Shown: piece by piece, positions 7,628-16,520 of the stretch
Layout of the letters: each line of letters opens with the position of its first letter
How positions within the stretch are numbered: the first letter of the stretch is position 1
Translations under genes and position numbers: made by a program
Origin: Flavobacterium sp. 9
GTDB lineage: Bacteria > Bacteroidota > Bacteroidia > Flavobacteriales > Flavobacteriaceae
Assembly (NCBI RefSeq): GCF_002754195.1
Contig: NZ_PEEU01000001.1
Location: forward strand, 5,456,001-5,520,000
Reading direction: 5' to 3'
Length of the DNA: 64,000 nt
The notes under the pieces: model-generated
The model's database searches: none
What the model saw: only the letters and a program-made list of their open reading frames with translations
What the model was told of the DNA's origin: nothing

Positions 7628-10600
7628 ATGTTAGATAAAATCATACAGTTTAGTATAAAGAACAAGTTTGTTATACTATTATTTACCCTTGTTTTAATAG
7701 CTTGGGGAAGCTATTCGCTCAAACAATTGCCACTTGACGCCTTGCCGGATATTACCAATAATCAAGTACAGATTATTACAACGGCGCCAACATTGGCAAG
7801 TCAGGAAGTGGAGCAATTAATAACATATCCTCTGGAACAAGCTGTAAAAACAGTTCCGGATATTATAGAACTCCGCAGTATTTCTCGTTTTGGATTATCA
7901 GTTGTAACCGTTGTTTTTGAAGACAATGTTGATATTTACTGGGCTCGTGAACAAATATTTCAACGTTTAAAACAAGCCGAAGAAAATATTCCCGCTTATG
8001 CCGGTTCGCCGGAATTAGCACCAATTACAACAGGTTTAGGCGAGATTTATCAATATGATGTTTATGCCAAAAAAGGCTATGAAAACAAATACGATGCAGT
8101 AAAACTAAGAACCATTCAGGATTGGATAATTATTCCGCAATTGCAAGGAGTCAAAGGCGTTGCCGATGTAAGTACGTGGGGCGGAAAACTTAAACAATAC
8201 GAAATCGCCGTAAACCCAAATACACTAAATAGTTTGGGCGTTACGATTACCGAAATTTTTGAGGCTTTAGAAAAAAACAATCAAAATACCGGAGGCGCTT
8301 ATATCGAAAAAGATCAATACGCTTATTTTATTCGTGGCGTTGGAATGGCAAAAGACACTAAAGATTTAGGAAATGTCGTGGTTAAAAACCGAAATGGTTC
8401 GCCCGTTTTAGTTCGGGATGTTGCCGAAGTCAGAGAAGGTGTTGCCTTGCGTTACGGAGCTTCTACAAAAGACGGTAAAGGCGAAATTGTTTCGGGTTTA
8501 GTTTTGATGCTAAAAGGTGAAAATTCAAGCGCTGTAGTCAACAGAATCCACGAGAGAATGATTCAGATTAATAAAAGTTTGCCGGAAGGTGTTGTTGCCG
8601 AAGCTTTTATCGACCGAGGAAAATTAGTTGATAATGCGATAGGAACCGTTACAAAAAACTTATTAGAAGGAGCTTTAATCGTAATTTTTGTCTTGATTTT
8701 ATTTCTGGGGAATCTTCGCGCTGGTTTAATCGTAGCTTCAGTGATTCCGCTAGCGATGCTTTTTGCTATTATTTTAATGAATGCCTTTGGCGTAAGCGGA
8801 AATTTAATGAGTTTGGGCGCAATCGACTTTGGAATAATTGTCGATGGAGCCGTAATTATTGTTGAAGCCACAATGCATCATCTTCAAAAACTCAAACTCA
8901 AAAAAGAATTATCGCAAGGCGAAATGGATGCCGAAGTCTATAATTCGGCTTCAAAAATTAGAAATAGTGCCGCTTTTGGCGAAATCATCATTCTGATTGT
9001 CTACTTGCCAATTCTCGCTTTAATAGGAACCGAAGGAAAAATGTTCAGACCTATGGCGATGACCGTTGGTTTTGCCGTTATTGGAGCTTTTATCCTTTCG
9101 CTGACTTATGTGCCAATGATGAGCGCTTTATTCTTATCTAAAAATACAGAACACATAGAAAATTTCAGTGATAGAATGATGGCTTGGCTAGAATCCATTT
9201 ATACGCCATTTCTAGAGAAAGCGCTGCAATTTAAAAAGATCGTTTTAGGAATATCACTTGGTTTATTTGCGTTTGGATTAGTAGTTTTTAATAATATGGG
9301 AGGAGAATTTATTCCAACAATCGAAGAAGGTGATTTGGCTATAAATGCTACAATTATGACCGGAAGTTCGCTTACGCAGATGGTTGAAACGACTACAAAA
9401 TACGAACAGATTCTAAAAGCTAAATTCCCTGAGATTAAAACCATCGTAACCAAAATAGGAAGCGGTGAAATCCCGACAGATCCAATGCCAATTGAAAGTG
9501 GTGATTTGATTATTGTTTTGAAAGACAAAAAAGAATGGAAAGGCAAATATCATAATTGGGAAGATCTGGCGAATGCAATGAAAGAAGAAATGGAAGTAAT
9601 TCCGGGCGCTAATATTGAGATTTCGCAACCTATACAAATGCGTTTTAACGAGTTAATGACCGGAAGCCGAAGCGATATTGCCATCAAAATTTTTGGTGAT
9701 GATCTGGAAATTCTGGACACAAAAGCAACAGAGTTAATTTCGAAAATAAAAAACATCAAAGGAATTGGTGACTTAAAAGCCGATAAAGTAACGGGTTTAC
9801 CGCAAATAACGATTAAATACGATTACAATAAAATCGCATTATACGGATTGAATATCTCAGACATTAACCGAATCATTCGTTCGTCGTTTGCCGGAGAAAG
9901 TGCCGGAAAAATCTATGACGAAAGCAAACGATTTGATGTTGTCGTGCGAATGAATGAGAACAATCGCGCTGATATTACAGATGTGAGCAATTTGTTTATT
10001 CCGTTGCCAAATGGTCAGCAAGTGCCGCTTTCGCAAGTTGCGACGGTAGATTATGAGCAAGGTCCGGTGCAAGTCGTTCGCGAAGATGGAAAACGTAGAA
10101 TCACAGTTGGATTAAACGTTCGTGGACGAGATATTAAAAGTGTTGTCGAAGAAATTCAGCAAAAGCTGGATAAAAATTATAAACTTCCGGCAGGTTATTA
10201 TGTAACGTATGGCGGTCAGTTTGAGAATTTAATCGAAGCTACAAAACGACTTTCGGTTGCGTTGCCAATTGCATTAGGATTGATATTGGTATTGCTTTAT
10301 TTCACTTTTAAAAGTTTCAAACAGGCAGGATTAATTTTTACAGCAATTCCGTTATCGGCGATTGGGGGAGTTTTTGCGCTTTGGTTACGCGGAATGCCTT
10401 TTAGTATCTCGGCAGGAATTGGTTTTATAGCCTTATTTGGAATCGCGGTTTTAAACGGAATTGTATTGATTTCGTATTTCAATCAGCTTAAAACCGAAGG
10501 AATTCTAGATCCGCTGCAAAGAGTTTTAATTGGAACCAAAACCAGATTACGTCCCGTTTTAATGACCGCAGCCGTAGCTTCTTTAGGCTTTTTGCCAATG

Positions 10601-10780
10601 GCATTATCGACAAGCGGAGGAGCAGAAGTTCAGAAACCTTTAGCAACCGTAGTTATTGGAGGTTTAGTTTCAGCGACTTTATTGACATTAATCGTTTTAC
10701 CGATTTTGTATTTGTTGTTAGAGAAGAAGTTTAACCGCAAAGAGCGCGAGGATTTACGCGAAGAACGCAATGAAGATTAA
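7628..10780 (+). CDS. czcA: CzcA/CusA-family heavy-metal efflux RND pump
   Basis: Inner-membrane RND pump of the heavy-metal efflux family, 1050 aa from the ATG at 7628. The longer frame from a TTG at 7559 adds an unlikely 23-residue leader. The N-terminus (LDKIIQFSIKNKFVILLF) is the usual first transmembrane helix. Transmembrane segment 4 carries DFGIIVDGAVIIVE with Asp400, Asp406 and Glu413. These correspond in pattern to the proton-relay residues of CzcA, which favours divalent-cation export (Zn/Co/Cd) over Cu/Ag, though substrate cannot be proved here. The two periplasmic porter halves and 12 membrane spans are as expected. The last 18 residues (FNRKEREDLREERNED) are encoded by a palindromic repeat. 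Operon with TolC-type and adaptor genes. Confidence 0.93.
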   Translation: MLDKIIQFSIKNKFVILLFTLVLIAWGSYSLKQLPLDALPDITNNQVQIITTAPTLASQEVEQLITYPLEQAVKTVPDIIELRSISRFGLSVVTVVFEDNVDIYWAREQIFQRLKQAEENIPAYAGSPELAPITTGLGEIYQYDVYAKKGYENKYDAVKLRTIQDWIIIPQLQGVKGVADVSTWGGKLKQYEIAVNPNTLNSLGVTITEIFEALEKNNQNTGGAYIEKDQYAYFIRGVGMAKDTKDLGNVVVKNRNGSPVLVRDVAEVREGVALRYGASTKDGKGEIVSGLVLMLKGENSSAVVNRIHERMIQINKSLPEGVVAEAFIDRGKLVDNAIGTVTKNLLEGALIVIFVLILFLGNLRAGLIVASVIPLAMLFAIILMNAFGVSGNLMSLGAIDFGIIVDGAVIIVEATMHHLQKLKLKKELSQGEMDAEVYNSASKIRNSAAFGEIIILIVYLPILALIGTEGKMFRPMAMTVGFAVIGAFILSLTYVPMMSALFLSKNTEHIENFSDRMMAWLESIYTPFLEKALQFKKIVLGISLGLFAFGLVVFNNMGGEFIPTIEEGDLAINATIMTGSSLTQMVETTTKYEQILKAKFPEIKTIVTKIGSGEIPTDPMPIESGDLIIVLKDKKEWKGKYHNWEDLANAMKEEMEVIPGANIEISQPIQMRFNELMTGSRSDIAIKIFGDDLEILDTKATELISKIKNIKGIGDLKADKVTGLPQITIKYDYNKIALYGLNISDINRIIRSSFAGESAGKIYDESKRFDVVVRMNENNRADITDVSNLFIPLPNGQQVPLSQVATVDYEQGPVQVVREDGKRRITVGLNVRGRDIKSVVEEIQQKLDKNYKLPAGYYVTYGGQFENLIEATKRLSVALPIALGLILVLLYFTFKSFKQAGLIFTAIPLSAIGGVFALWLRGMPFSISAGIGFIALFGIAVLNGIVLISYFNQLKTEGILDPLQRVLIGTKTRLRPVLMTAAVASLGFLPMALSTSGGAEVQKPLATVVIGGLVSATLLTLIVLPILYLLLEKKFNRKEREDLREERNED

Positions 10781-10871
10781 AAAGAGACAAGATGAAAGAC
10801 ACAAGATATAATTTAAACACAAACCCCTTTGCGAACTCTGCGAATCTTCCTTTGCGAGCTTTGCGGTTAAA
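10730..10871. repeat. CGCAAAG-type palindromic repeat spanning the pump/channel gene junction
   Basis: Perfect 13-bp inverted arms TTTAACCGCAAAG (10730-10742) and CTTTGCGGTTAAA (10859-10871). The left half continues AGCGCGAGGATTTACGCGAAG, closely matching intergenic copies read on the minus strand at 36780-36845. The element supplies the 3' end of the RND gene, the 11-nt gap, and codons about 12-27 of the next gene. Confidence 0.85.
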
Positions 10872-12078
10872 CAAGTTCCAATTGGGCAATAAAACTTTCT
10901 GGTTAATCACGTTCCTATTAACCGCAATGTTATCGCAAGCACAAGAAAAAATTAGCTTGGAAAAAGCAATAGAACTTGCCAAATTAAACAACATCGAGTT
11001 AAAAATTGCTGATAAAGAAATAGAAAGACAAACAGTTCTAAAAAAGACAGCATTTCAGCCGGAACCGCTTCAGGTACAATATCAAGGCGGACAATTTAAT
11101 AGTGCCGATTTTGATCATAATGTTTCCATTCAGCAGTTTTTTCCGATAGGGAATATTACAAAAGCGAATAGACAATTGCAGGAAGAACTGGTAAAACTGG
11201 CGGAAAAACGAAAAGCTTTGTCTTCTTACGAATTAGAAAAAGCAGTTACGTTGGCGTATTATCAGTATTTGTATGGAGTTTCGATTCAGAAATTGAACTC
11301 GGAATTAAATGATATTTATACCAAATTTCTAAAGAATGCTGAACTTCGATTTCAAACCGGAGAAAGCGGAAACATTGAAGTTATTAGCGCTAAAGCGAAA
11401 GTAAAAGAAATCGAAACGCAAAAAGAACAATTAGAATATGATTTGGCGATTTACCAAAAACAGTTGCAGTTTTTTGTTGAAACGGATCAAAATATTGTTC
11501 CGGATGAAAACACAGCTTTGCAATATTCGATTGTAAAAGAAGAAGGAAATTTGAAAGTCGAAGGTTTAATGACGGATTATTATCAGCAACAAATTTCGGT
11601 ATATCAAAAAGAAGCGAATACGTATAAAGCAATGCGAACGCCTAAATTAGGTTTGGGTTATTTTGCGCAAACCATTAATACCGAATCTTTGTTTCAGGGT
11701 TTTACGGCTGGATTGCAAATTCCGTTGTTTGGAGGTGTAAATACTGCAAAGGCGCAGGCTTCGGCGATAAGTATTTCGCAATCGCAATTGGCTTTAGATA
11801 AAAATAAATTAGCGCTGAATCTGCAAAAGCAAGAATTAGAAAACAACTTCAAAAAGCAGCAAAAAGCATTAGATTATTATCAAAAAGAAGGATCGCAATA
11901 TGCCGATCAAATCATAAGTACGGCGCAAAAGAGTTATGCCAATGGCGATTTGAGTTATTGGTCGTACATCAGTTTTTTAAATCAGGCAATTGATATTAAA
12001 AAACAATATACAGAGGCGACTCATAATTATAATCAAAGCGCTATTGAACTTCAATTCCCAACCATCAAAAACAATTAA
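10792..12078 (+). CDS. TolC-family outer membrane channel protein (CzcC/CusC type)
   Basis: A 428-aa outer-membrane efflux protein with two OEP repeats: long amphipathic coiled-coil helices such as KISLEKAIELAKLNNIELKIADKEIERQ split across 50-75, and a second set about 300-420, with barrel strands between. The signal peptide hydrophobic core is FWLITFLLTAMLSQAQ, giving cleavage near residue 50. The n-region is unusually long because residues about 12-27 (PFANSANLPLRALRLN) are translated from the repeat at 10730-10871. No alternative in-frame ATG exists before the hydrophobic core, so this start is likely real. It follows the pump gene by 11 nt. Confidence 0.9.
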   Translation: MKDTRYNLNTNPFANSANLPLRALRLNKFQLGNKTFWLITFLLTAMLSQAQEKISLEKAIELAKLNNIELKIADKEIERQTVLKKTAFQPEPLQVQYQGGQFNSADFDHNVSIQQFFPIGNITKANRQLQEELVKLAEKRKALSSYELEKAVTLAYYQYLYGVSIQKLNSELNDIYTKFLKNAELRFQTGESGNIEVISAKAKVKEIETQKEQLEYDLAIYQKQLQFFVETDQNIVPDENTALQYSIVKEEGNLKVEGLMTDYYQQQISVYQKEANTYKAMRTPKLGLGYFAQTINTESLFQGFTAGLQIPLFGGVNTAKAQASAISISQSQLALDKNKLALNLQKQELENNFKKQQKALDYYQKEGSQYADQIISTAQKSYANGDLSYWSYISFLNQAIDIKKQYTEATHNYNQSAIELQFPTIKNN

Positions 12079-12079
12079 A

Positions 12080-13345
12080 ATGAAAAATATAGTTAAAAAC
12101 TTAACCGCAAAGAGCGCAATGGATTTTTCGCAAAGTTCGCAAAGTTTAATTTCCTTGCGTGCATTGTGCTTTTTCCTTGCGTGCCTTGCGGTTATATTCT
12201 TTGCATCTTGTAATGAAAAGAAAACCGAAGAAGCTCCTGAAGAAGAGAAATCGCAAACAGAAGTCGCTCTAAACGAATCTCAATATAAAACCGTTGGAAT
12301 CGAAACCGGAATTGTCGAAAACAGAAACCTGAACAAAATTATAAAAGCAAACGGTTATACAACGGTTCCGCCGCAAAATTCTGCCGAAGTTTCGACTTTG
12401 ATAGGAGGAACTGTAAAAGATATTTTTGTTCTGGAAGGCACTTTTGTGAACAAGGGCAAAGTTTTGGCTACGATTCAGAATCTTGAAGTAATCGAAATGC
12501 AGGAAGATTATCATTCGGCTACAGCCAATATCGAATATTTGCAATTAGAATACAATCGTCAGAAAACGTTGAGCGACGAGAATGTGAATCCGAGGAAAGT
12601 TTTTCAGGAAGTAAAATCAAAACTGGCAGCAGAAAGAGCGAGAGCACAAGCAGCAAAAAACAAATTAGACGCTTTGCATGTGAGCACAAAAGGCAGTACT
12701 TCGTTAGTGCCAATCGTAGCGCCAATAAGTGGTTATGTGGGAAATATAAAAATTGCAAAAGGAGCGTTCGCACAAAGCGGAGTAACATTGTTTGAAGTCG
12801 TTGATAATACACAGATGCATCTTGATTTGAATGTTTATGAGAAAGATTTAGGTTCGATTTCGGTTGGACAAGTTATTGATTTTGTGCTGACAAATCAGTC
12901 GAATAAATCTATTAAAGGAAAGATATTCGGAATCAATAAATCTTTTTCTAATGAAAGTAAAACCGTTGCTGTTCACGCCAAAATTGATCCGGCAGATGCC
13001 AAAGGATTAATTCCGGGAATGTATGTTTCGGCAAATATCAATATTACAAATACGACGGTTCCGGCTTTACCAAAAGATGCGGTTGTTCGAAATGCAGATA
13101 AATATTTTGTGTTTGTTCAGGAAGAAGATCACGAAGAGAAACACGAGGAAAAGGCAACAGAAAAGGGAACAGCGCATGAAAAAGAAATCCACTTTAAAGC
13201 AATTGAAGTGATTCCGGGCACAACAGATCTTGGTTTTACAGAGGTAAAGTTTGTGGACAAAATTGCGCCTGAAGCTAAAATTGTTACAAAAGGTGCGTTC
13301 TATTTATTATCGGCATTGAAGGGCGGAGGAGAACATGAGCACTAG
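12080..13345 (+). CDS. czcB: RND efflux periplasmic adaptor lipoprotein (CzcB/CusB type)
   Basis: Membrane-fusion adaptor that links the RND pump to the channel. The ATG at 12080 lies 1 nt after the upstream stop, and gives 421 aa. The longer frame from 11990 lies inside the TolC-type gene. A lipoprotein signal peptide ends at FFAS-Cys44. A barrel-sandwich/lipoyl domain (TLIGGTVKDIFVLEGTFVNKG), a helical hairpin (about 130-190) and beta-barrel domains follow. Near the C-terminus a His/Glu-rich insertion (EEDHEEKHEEK, then HEKEIHF) and the final GGGEHEH could bind metal. Residues 8-39 are encoded by a repeat element, which forms most of the signal peptide. Confidence 0.92.
   Translation: MKNIVKNLTAKSAMDFSQSSQSLISLRALCFFLACLAVIFFASCNEKKTEEAPEEEKSQTEVALNESQYKTVGIETGIVENRNLNKIIKANGYTTVPPQNSAEVSTLIGGTVKDIFVLEGTFVNKGKVLATIQNLEVIEMQEDYHSATANIEYLQLEYNRQKTLSDENVNPRKVFQEVKSKLAAERARAQAAKNKLDALHVSTKGSTSLVPIVAPISGYVGNIKIAKGAFAQSGVTLFEVVDNTQMHLDLNVYEKDLGSISVGQVIDFVLTNQSNKSIKGKIFGINKSFSNESKTVAVHAKIDPADAKGLIPGMYVSANINITNTTVPALPKDAVVRNADKYFVFVQEEDHEEKHEEKATEKGTAHEKEIHFKAIEVIPGTTDLGFTEVKFVDKIAPEAKIVTKGAFYLLSALKGGGEHEH
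12100..12194. repeat. CGCAAAG-type palindromic repeat inside the adaptor gene
   Basis: The sequence begins CTTAACCGCAAAGAGCGCAA and ends CGTGCCTTGCGGTTATA, with CGCAAAG units between, so its ends are an inverted repeat matching the element at 10730-10871. It is read through in frame as codons about 8-39 of the adaptor lipoprotein. Confidence 0.85.
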
Positions 13346-13601
13346 AAGAGTTTCAGGTTTTTCTTTGTTTCAGGTTTCAAGTTGGTTTAACCGCTAAGTT
13401 CGCTAAGATTTACGCAAGGTTCGCAAGTTTTGAACCTTGAACCTGAAACTTGAAACAATATTTTTAATTTCAGTACATATAATATTTAAAAAAACTTTGC
13501 GACTTAGCGTCTTTGCGAGATTAAAATAGTCTAACATAAAAACATTTGAGACAAAATCCGTAAATTTAGAAGCTATTTAGATAAAACTTGAAACCCATTT
13601 T
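13346..13601. repeat. Intergenic region with CGCAAAG-type and TTTCAGGTTTCAAG repeats
   Basis: Left part (13353-13460) has TTTCAGGTTTCAAG-type words mirrored by GAACCTGAAACTTGAAAC, flanking TTAACCGCTAAGTTCGCTAAG. Right part (13494-13525) is CTTTGCGACTTAGCGTCTTTGCGAGATT. These are nested dispersed repeats. No coding potential. The downstream ATPase probably needs its own promoter; none is clear. Confidence 0.65.
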
Positions 13602-15608
13602 ATGGAACATATACATACAGAAGAAAAAATAATAAAAAAGAAACCGAAACAATCTACTTGCTGTTGTTCACATGACGAACCCGTTCACTCTGAAAATGAC
13701 GGACATGATCACGGAGACGGACACGATCATGAACATAATGCGGATAGCGGTTTATTCCGAATGTTTTTGCCAGCGATAATCTCATTTGTTTTATTGCTTA
13801 TTGGGATTGGCTTAGACAATTATTTTCCGCAAAGCTGGTTTACAGGTTATGTTAGAATTGCTTGGTACGTAATCGCCTATTTACCAGTTGGAGTTCCTGT
13901 TTTGAGAGAAGCGTATGAAAGCATTATGAAAGGTGATGTTTTCTCGGAATTTTTCCTGATGTGCATCGCAACGATTGGTGCTTTTGCAATTGGAGAATTT
14001 CCCGAAGGAGTTGCCGTAATGTTGTTTTATACCATTGGAGAAAACTTTCAGGGATTGGCAGTTAGCCGGGCAAAATCAAATATCAAAAGCTTATTAGATC
14101 AACGTCCGGATGAGGTAAATATTTTAGAAAATAATGTTGCTACAAAAGTCAAAGCTGCCGATGCAAAAATAGGATCGATTATTCAGCTTAAAGCTGGAGA
14201 AAAACTAGGATTAGATGGCAAATTATTATCAGATACAGCTTCGTTTAATACGGCGGCACTTACCGGAGAAAGTAAACCTGATACTAAGGTAAAAGGAGAA
14301 ACTGTTCTGGCGGGAATGATTAACGGAAACACGATTGCGCTGGTAAAAGTAACAACGGCTTATAACGATAGTAAACTTTCTAAGATCTTAGAAATGGTAC
14401 AAAATGCCACGACTAAAAAAGCGCCAGCCGAGTTATTTATTAGAAAATTTGCGAAGATTTATACACCAATTGTCGTTTATTTGGCGATTGCAATATGTGT
14501 ATTACCATGGCTTTTTGTAGATAATTACGTCTTTAGCGATTGGTTGTACAGAGCTTTGGTTTTCCTGGTAATTTCATGTCCATGTGCTTTGGTTATTAGT
14601 ATTCCGTTGGGTTATTTTGGCGGAATTGGCGCTGCGAGTAAAAACGGAATCCTGTTTAAAGGAAGTAATTTTCTCGATAGTATATCAACGATTCAGAATG
14701 TTGTGATGGACAAAACCGGGACAATGACCGAAGGCGTTTTTAAAGTTCAGGAAGTTATTATTGCCGAGGAATTCGATAAAGAAGAAATCTTAAAATTTGT
14801 CAATGTTCTCGAAAGCCAAAGTACACATCCTGTGGCAACGGCGATTCATAATCATGTTGGAAAAATTGATGCTTCGATCGAATTGAAAAATGTCGAAGAA
14901 ATCTCTGGACATGGATTAAAAGCTGAAATTAACGGGAAAGAATTGCATGTTGGGAATTTCAAATTATTGGATAAATTCAATATTAAATATGATATTGATC
15001 CAAATTCAGTTGTTTATACGACGATTGCAATTGCATACGATAAAAAATTTGCAGGATATTTGACCATCGCAGACGAAATTAAAGAAGATGCACAAGAAGC
15101 TGTAAATAAATTAAAAGCTTTGGGCGTTAAAGTAACAATGCTAAGTGGCGATAAAACCAATGTGGTACAGTTTGTTGCCAATAAATTAGGCATTACAAAT
15201 GCGTTTGGAGATTTACTTCCGGAAGGTAAAGTCGATAAACTAAACGAGATAAAAGCAAAAAACGAAACTGTAGCTTTTGTTGGCGATGGTGTAAATGATG
15301 CGCCCGTTATCGCTTTAAGCACCGTTGGAATTGCAATGGGAGGATTAGGAAGTGACGCCACAATCGAAACCGCCGATGTTGTAATTCAGGACGATAAACC
15401 AAGTAAAATTCCAATGGCAATCAATATTGGAAAACAAACCAAAAAGATTGTCTGGCAGAATATTACACTTGCTTTTGTTGTAAAAGCTTTTGTATTAATT
15501 CTTGGCGCCGGAGGATTAGCCACAATGTGGGAAGCTGTTTTTGCCGATGTTGGCGTAGCATTATTAGCGATATTAAACGCGGTAAGAATACAGAAAATGA
15601 AGTTTTAA
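13602..15608 (+). CDS. Heavy-metal translocating P1B-type ATPase
   Basis: A 668-aa cation-exporting ATPase. The N-terminal HMA domain with CxxC is absent. Instead there is a short Cys/His-rich tail (STCCCSHDEPVHSENDGHDHGDGHDHEHN split across about 17-50). The core carries the TGES actuator motif, the CPC metal site in transmembrane helix 6 (Cys326-Pro-Cys328), the phosphorylation motif DKTGT (Asp370), the P1B HP dipeptide in ESQSTHPVA, MLSGDK and GDGVNDAP. CPC with a His-rich tail fits Zn/Cd/Pb exporters (ZntA/CadA type); copper cannot be excluded. Its place after the czc-type operon supports a shared metal-resistance role. Confidence 0.93.
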   Translation: MEHIHTEEKIIKKKPKQSTCCCSHDEPVHSENDGHDHGDGHDHEHNADSGLFRMFLPAIISFVLLLIGIGLDNYFPQSWFTGYVRIAWYVIAYLPVGVPVLREAYESIMKGDVFSEFFLMCIATIGAFAIGEFPEGVAVMLFYTIGENFQGLAVSRAKSNIKSLLDQRPDEVNILENNVATKVKAADAKIGSIIQLKAGEKLGLDGKLLSDTASFNTAALTGESKPDTKVKGETVLAGMINGNTIALVKVTTAYNDSKLSKILEMVQNATTKKAPAELFIRKFAKIYTPIVVYLAIAICVLPWLFVDNYVFSDWLYRALVFLVISCPCALVISIPLGYFGGIGAASKNGILFKGSNFLDSISTIQNVVMDKTGTMTEGVFKVQEVIIAEEFDKEEILKFVNVLESQSTHPVATAIHNHVGKIDASIELKNVEEISGHGLKAEINGKELHVGNFKLLDKFNIKYDIDPNSVVYTTIAIAYDKKFAGYLTIADEIKEDAQEAVNKLKALGVKVTMLSGDKTNVVQFVANKLGITNAFGDLLPEGKVDKLNEIKAKNETVAFVGDGVNDAPVIALSTVGIAMGGLGSDATIETADVVIQDDKPSKIPMAINIGKQTKKIVWQNITLAFVVKAFVLILGAGGLATMWEAVFADVGVALLAILNAVRIQKMKF

Positions 15609-15617
15609 TATAAAAAG

Positions 15618-15649
15618 AAACCGTTTCAGAGTAAAATTTGAAACGGTTT
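15618..15649. terminator. Bidirectional intrinsic terminator
   Basis: An 11-bp perfect stem AAACCGTTTCA/TGAAACGGTTT with a 10-nt loop, T-rich on the plus strand and A-rich upstream. It lies between the convergent P-type ATPase and GNAT genes and can serve both. Confidence 0.88.
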
Positions 15650-15660
15650 TTTATTTCTTT

Positions 15661-16311
15661 TTAATTATTATCAGGAATTACAATCGAAGTGTAAAGAGAA
15701 TACACTTCCCAACCTAAAGACTGGTACAATGATTTGCCTTCTTCGGTTGCAACCAAAAAATTATTATGAATGTTATTTGCTAAAGCAATATTCTCCAATT
15801 CTTTCATAAGTAAAGTAGCGAGCCCCATCCTTTTATGTTGAGGTTCGGTTGAAATTCGATCATAAACTGCTAAATCATCAACAAGAACAACGCGTCCTGT
15901 TGAGGCTAATTGACCTTCTTTAGTAACAATTCGGACAAGATAAGTAGTGTTATATTGTTCAAATTCTAAGGTATAATTATCGTTTAAACTGCGGTTTAAA
16001 ATATTCATTGGATGAAAACAAGTCATCATATAACCTTGAGGCTGAATAATCCATTTATCAGAGATTCTGTTTTTTAATTCATCAGCAGAAGCGCAAACTT
16101 TTAGAAAAATCCAAGGCTGATTTATAGATTCTGACAATTCAATAAAATCATCATTAAGTTGAGGAAAAACATATCGTCTTTTTTGATTTTCATAGCCAAC
16201 TTCGGCCACAAATCCTGATTTGTATTTGTCAGGCAAAGGTAAATTTCTTGATAATGTCCAAGCTGTAAGCCATTTTTCGACAATACTAAAAGGAATGTTT
16301 TCTTGAGTCAT
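15661..16311 (-). CDS. GNAT-family N-acetyltransferase
   Basis: A 216-aa protein. The C-terminal half holds a GNAT core: a beta strand VVLVDDLAVYDRIST and the acetyl-CoA loop QHKRMGLATLLMKELENIA, close to the Q/RxxGxG/A consensus. These are followed by a final strand with NFLVATEEGKSLYQSLGWEV, the usual motif of this superfamily. The N-terminal 100 residues look like a degenerate GNAT fold or substrate domain. Substrate is unknown. Single gene, convergent with the ATPase. Confidence 0.82.
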   Translation of the reverse strand: MTQENIPFSIVEKWLTAWTLSRNLPLPDKYKSGFVAEVGYENQKRRYVFPQLNDDFIELSESINQPWIFLKVCASADELKNRISDKWIIQPQGYMMTCFHPMNILNRSLNDNYTLEFEQYNTTYLVRIVTKEGQLASTGRVVLVDDLAVYDRISTEPQHKRMGLATLLMKELENIALANNIHNNFLVATEEGKSLYQSLGWEVYSLYTSIVIPDNN

Positions 16312-16520
16312 AATACTAAAAGCAGAATTGTAAATGTAAAGAAATAATACAGAGATTGTAAAAATTACTTTTTCAGATCATCCTGTTTTTCGAACAATTT
16401 TAGATTTAAAAACTTGTAAAGATGGTTGCATTTTAGAATATGAAACACAAGATCAATTAAATTAAAGAATTGTTTTTCAGTGAAGTATTAGCTTTGTTTT
16501 TATACCTCAAAAACAAAAAT

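Noticed and set aside
11990..12079. Adaptor gene starting inside the TolC-type gene
   Set aside because: It would add 30 residues before the lipoprotein signal peptide; the ATG at 12080 is directly after the upstream stop.
15014..15361. Minus-strand 115-aa frame within the P-type ATPase gene
   Set aside because: It is a shadow of a strongly conserved plus-strand gene.
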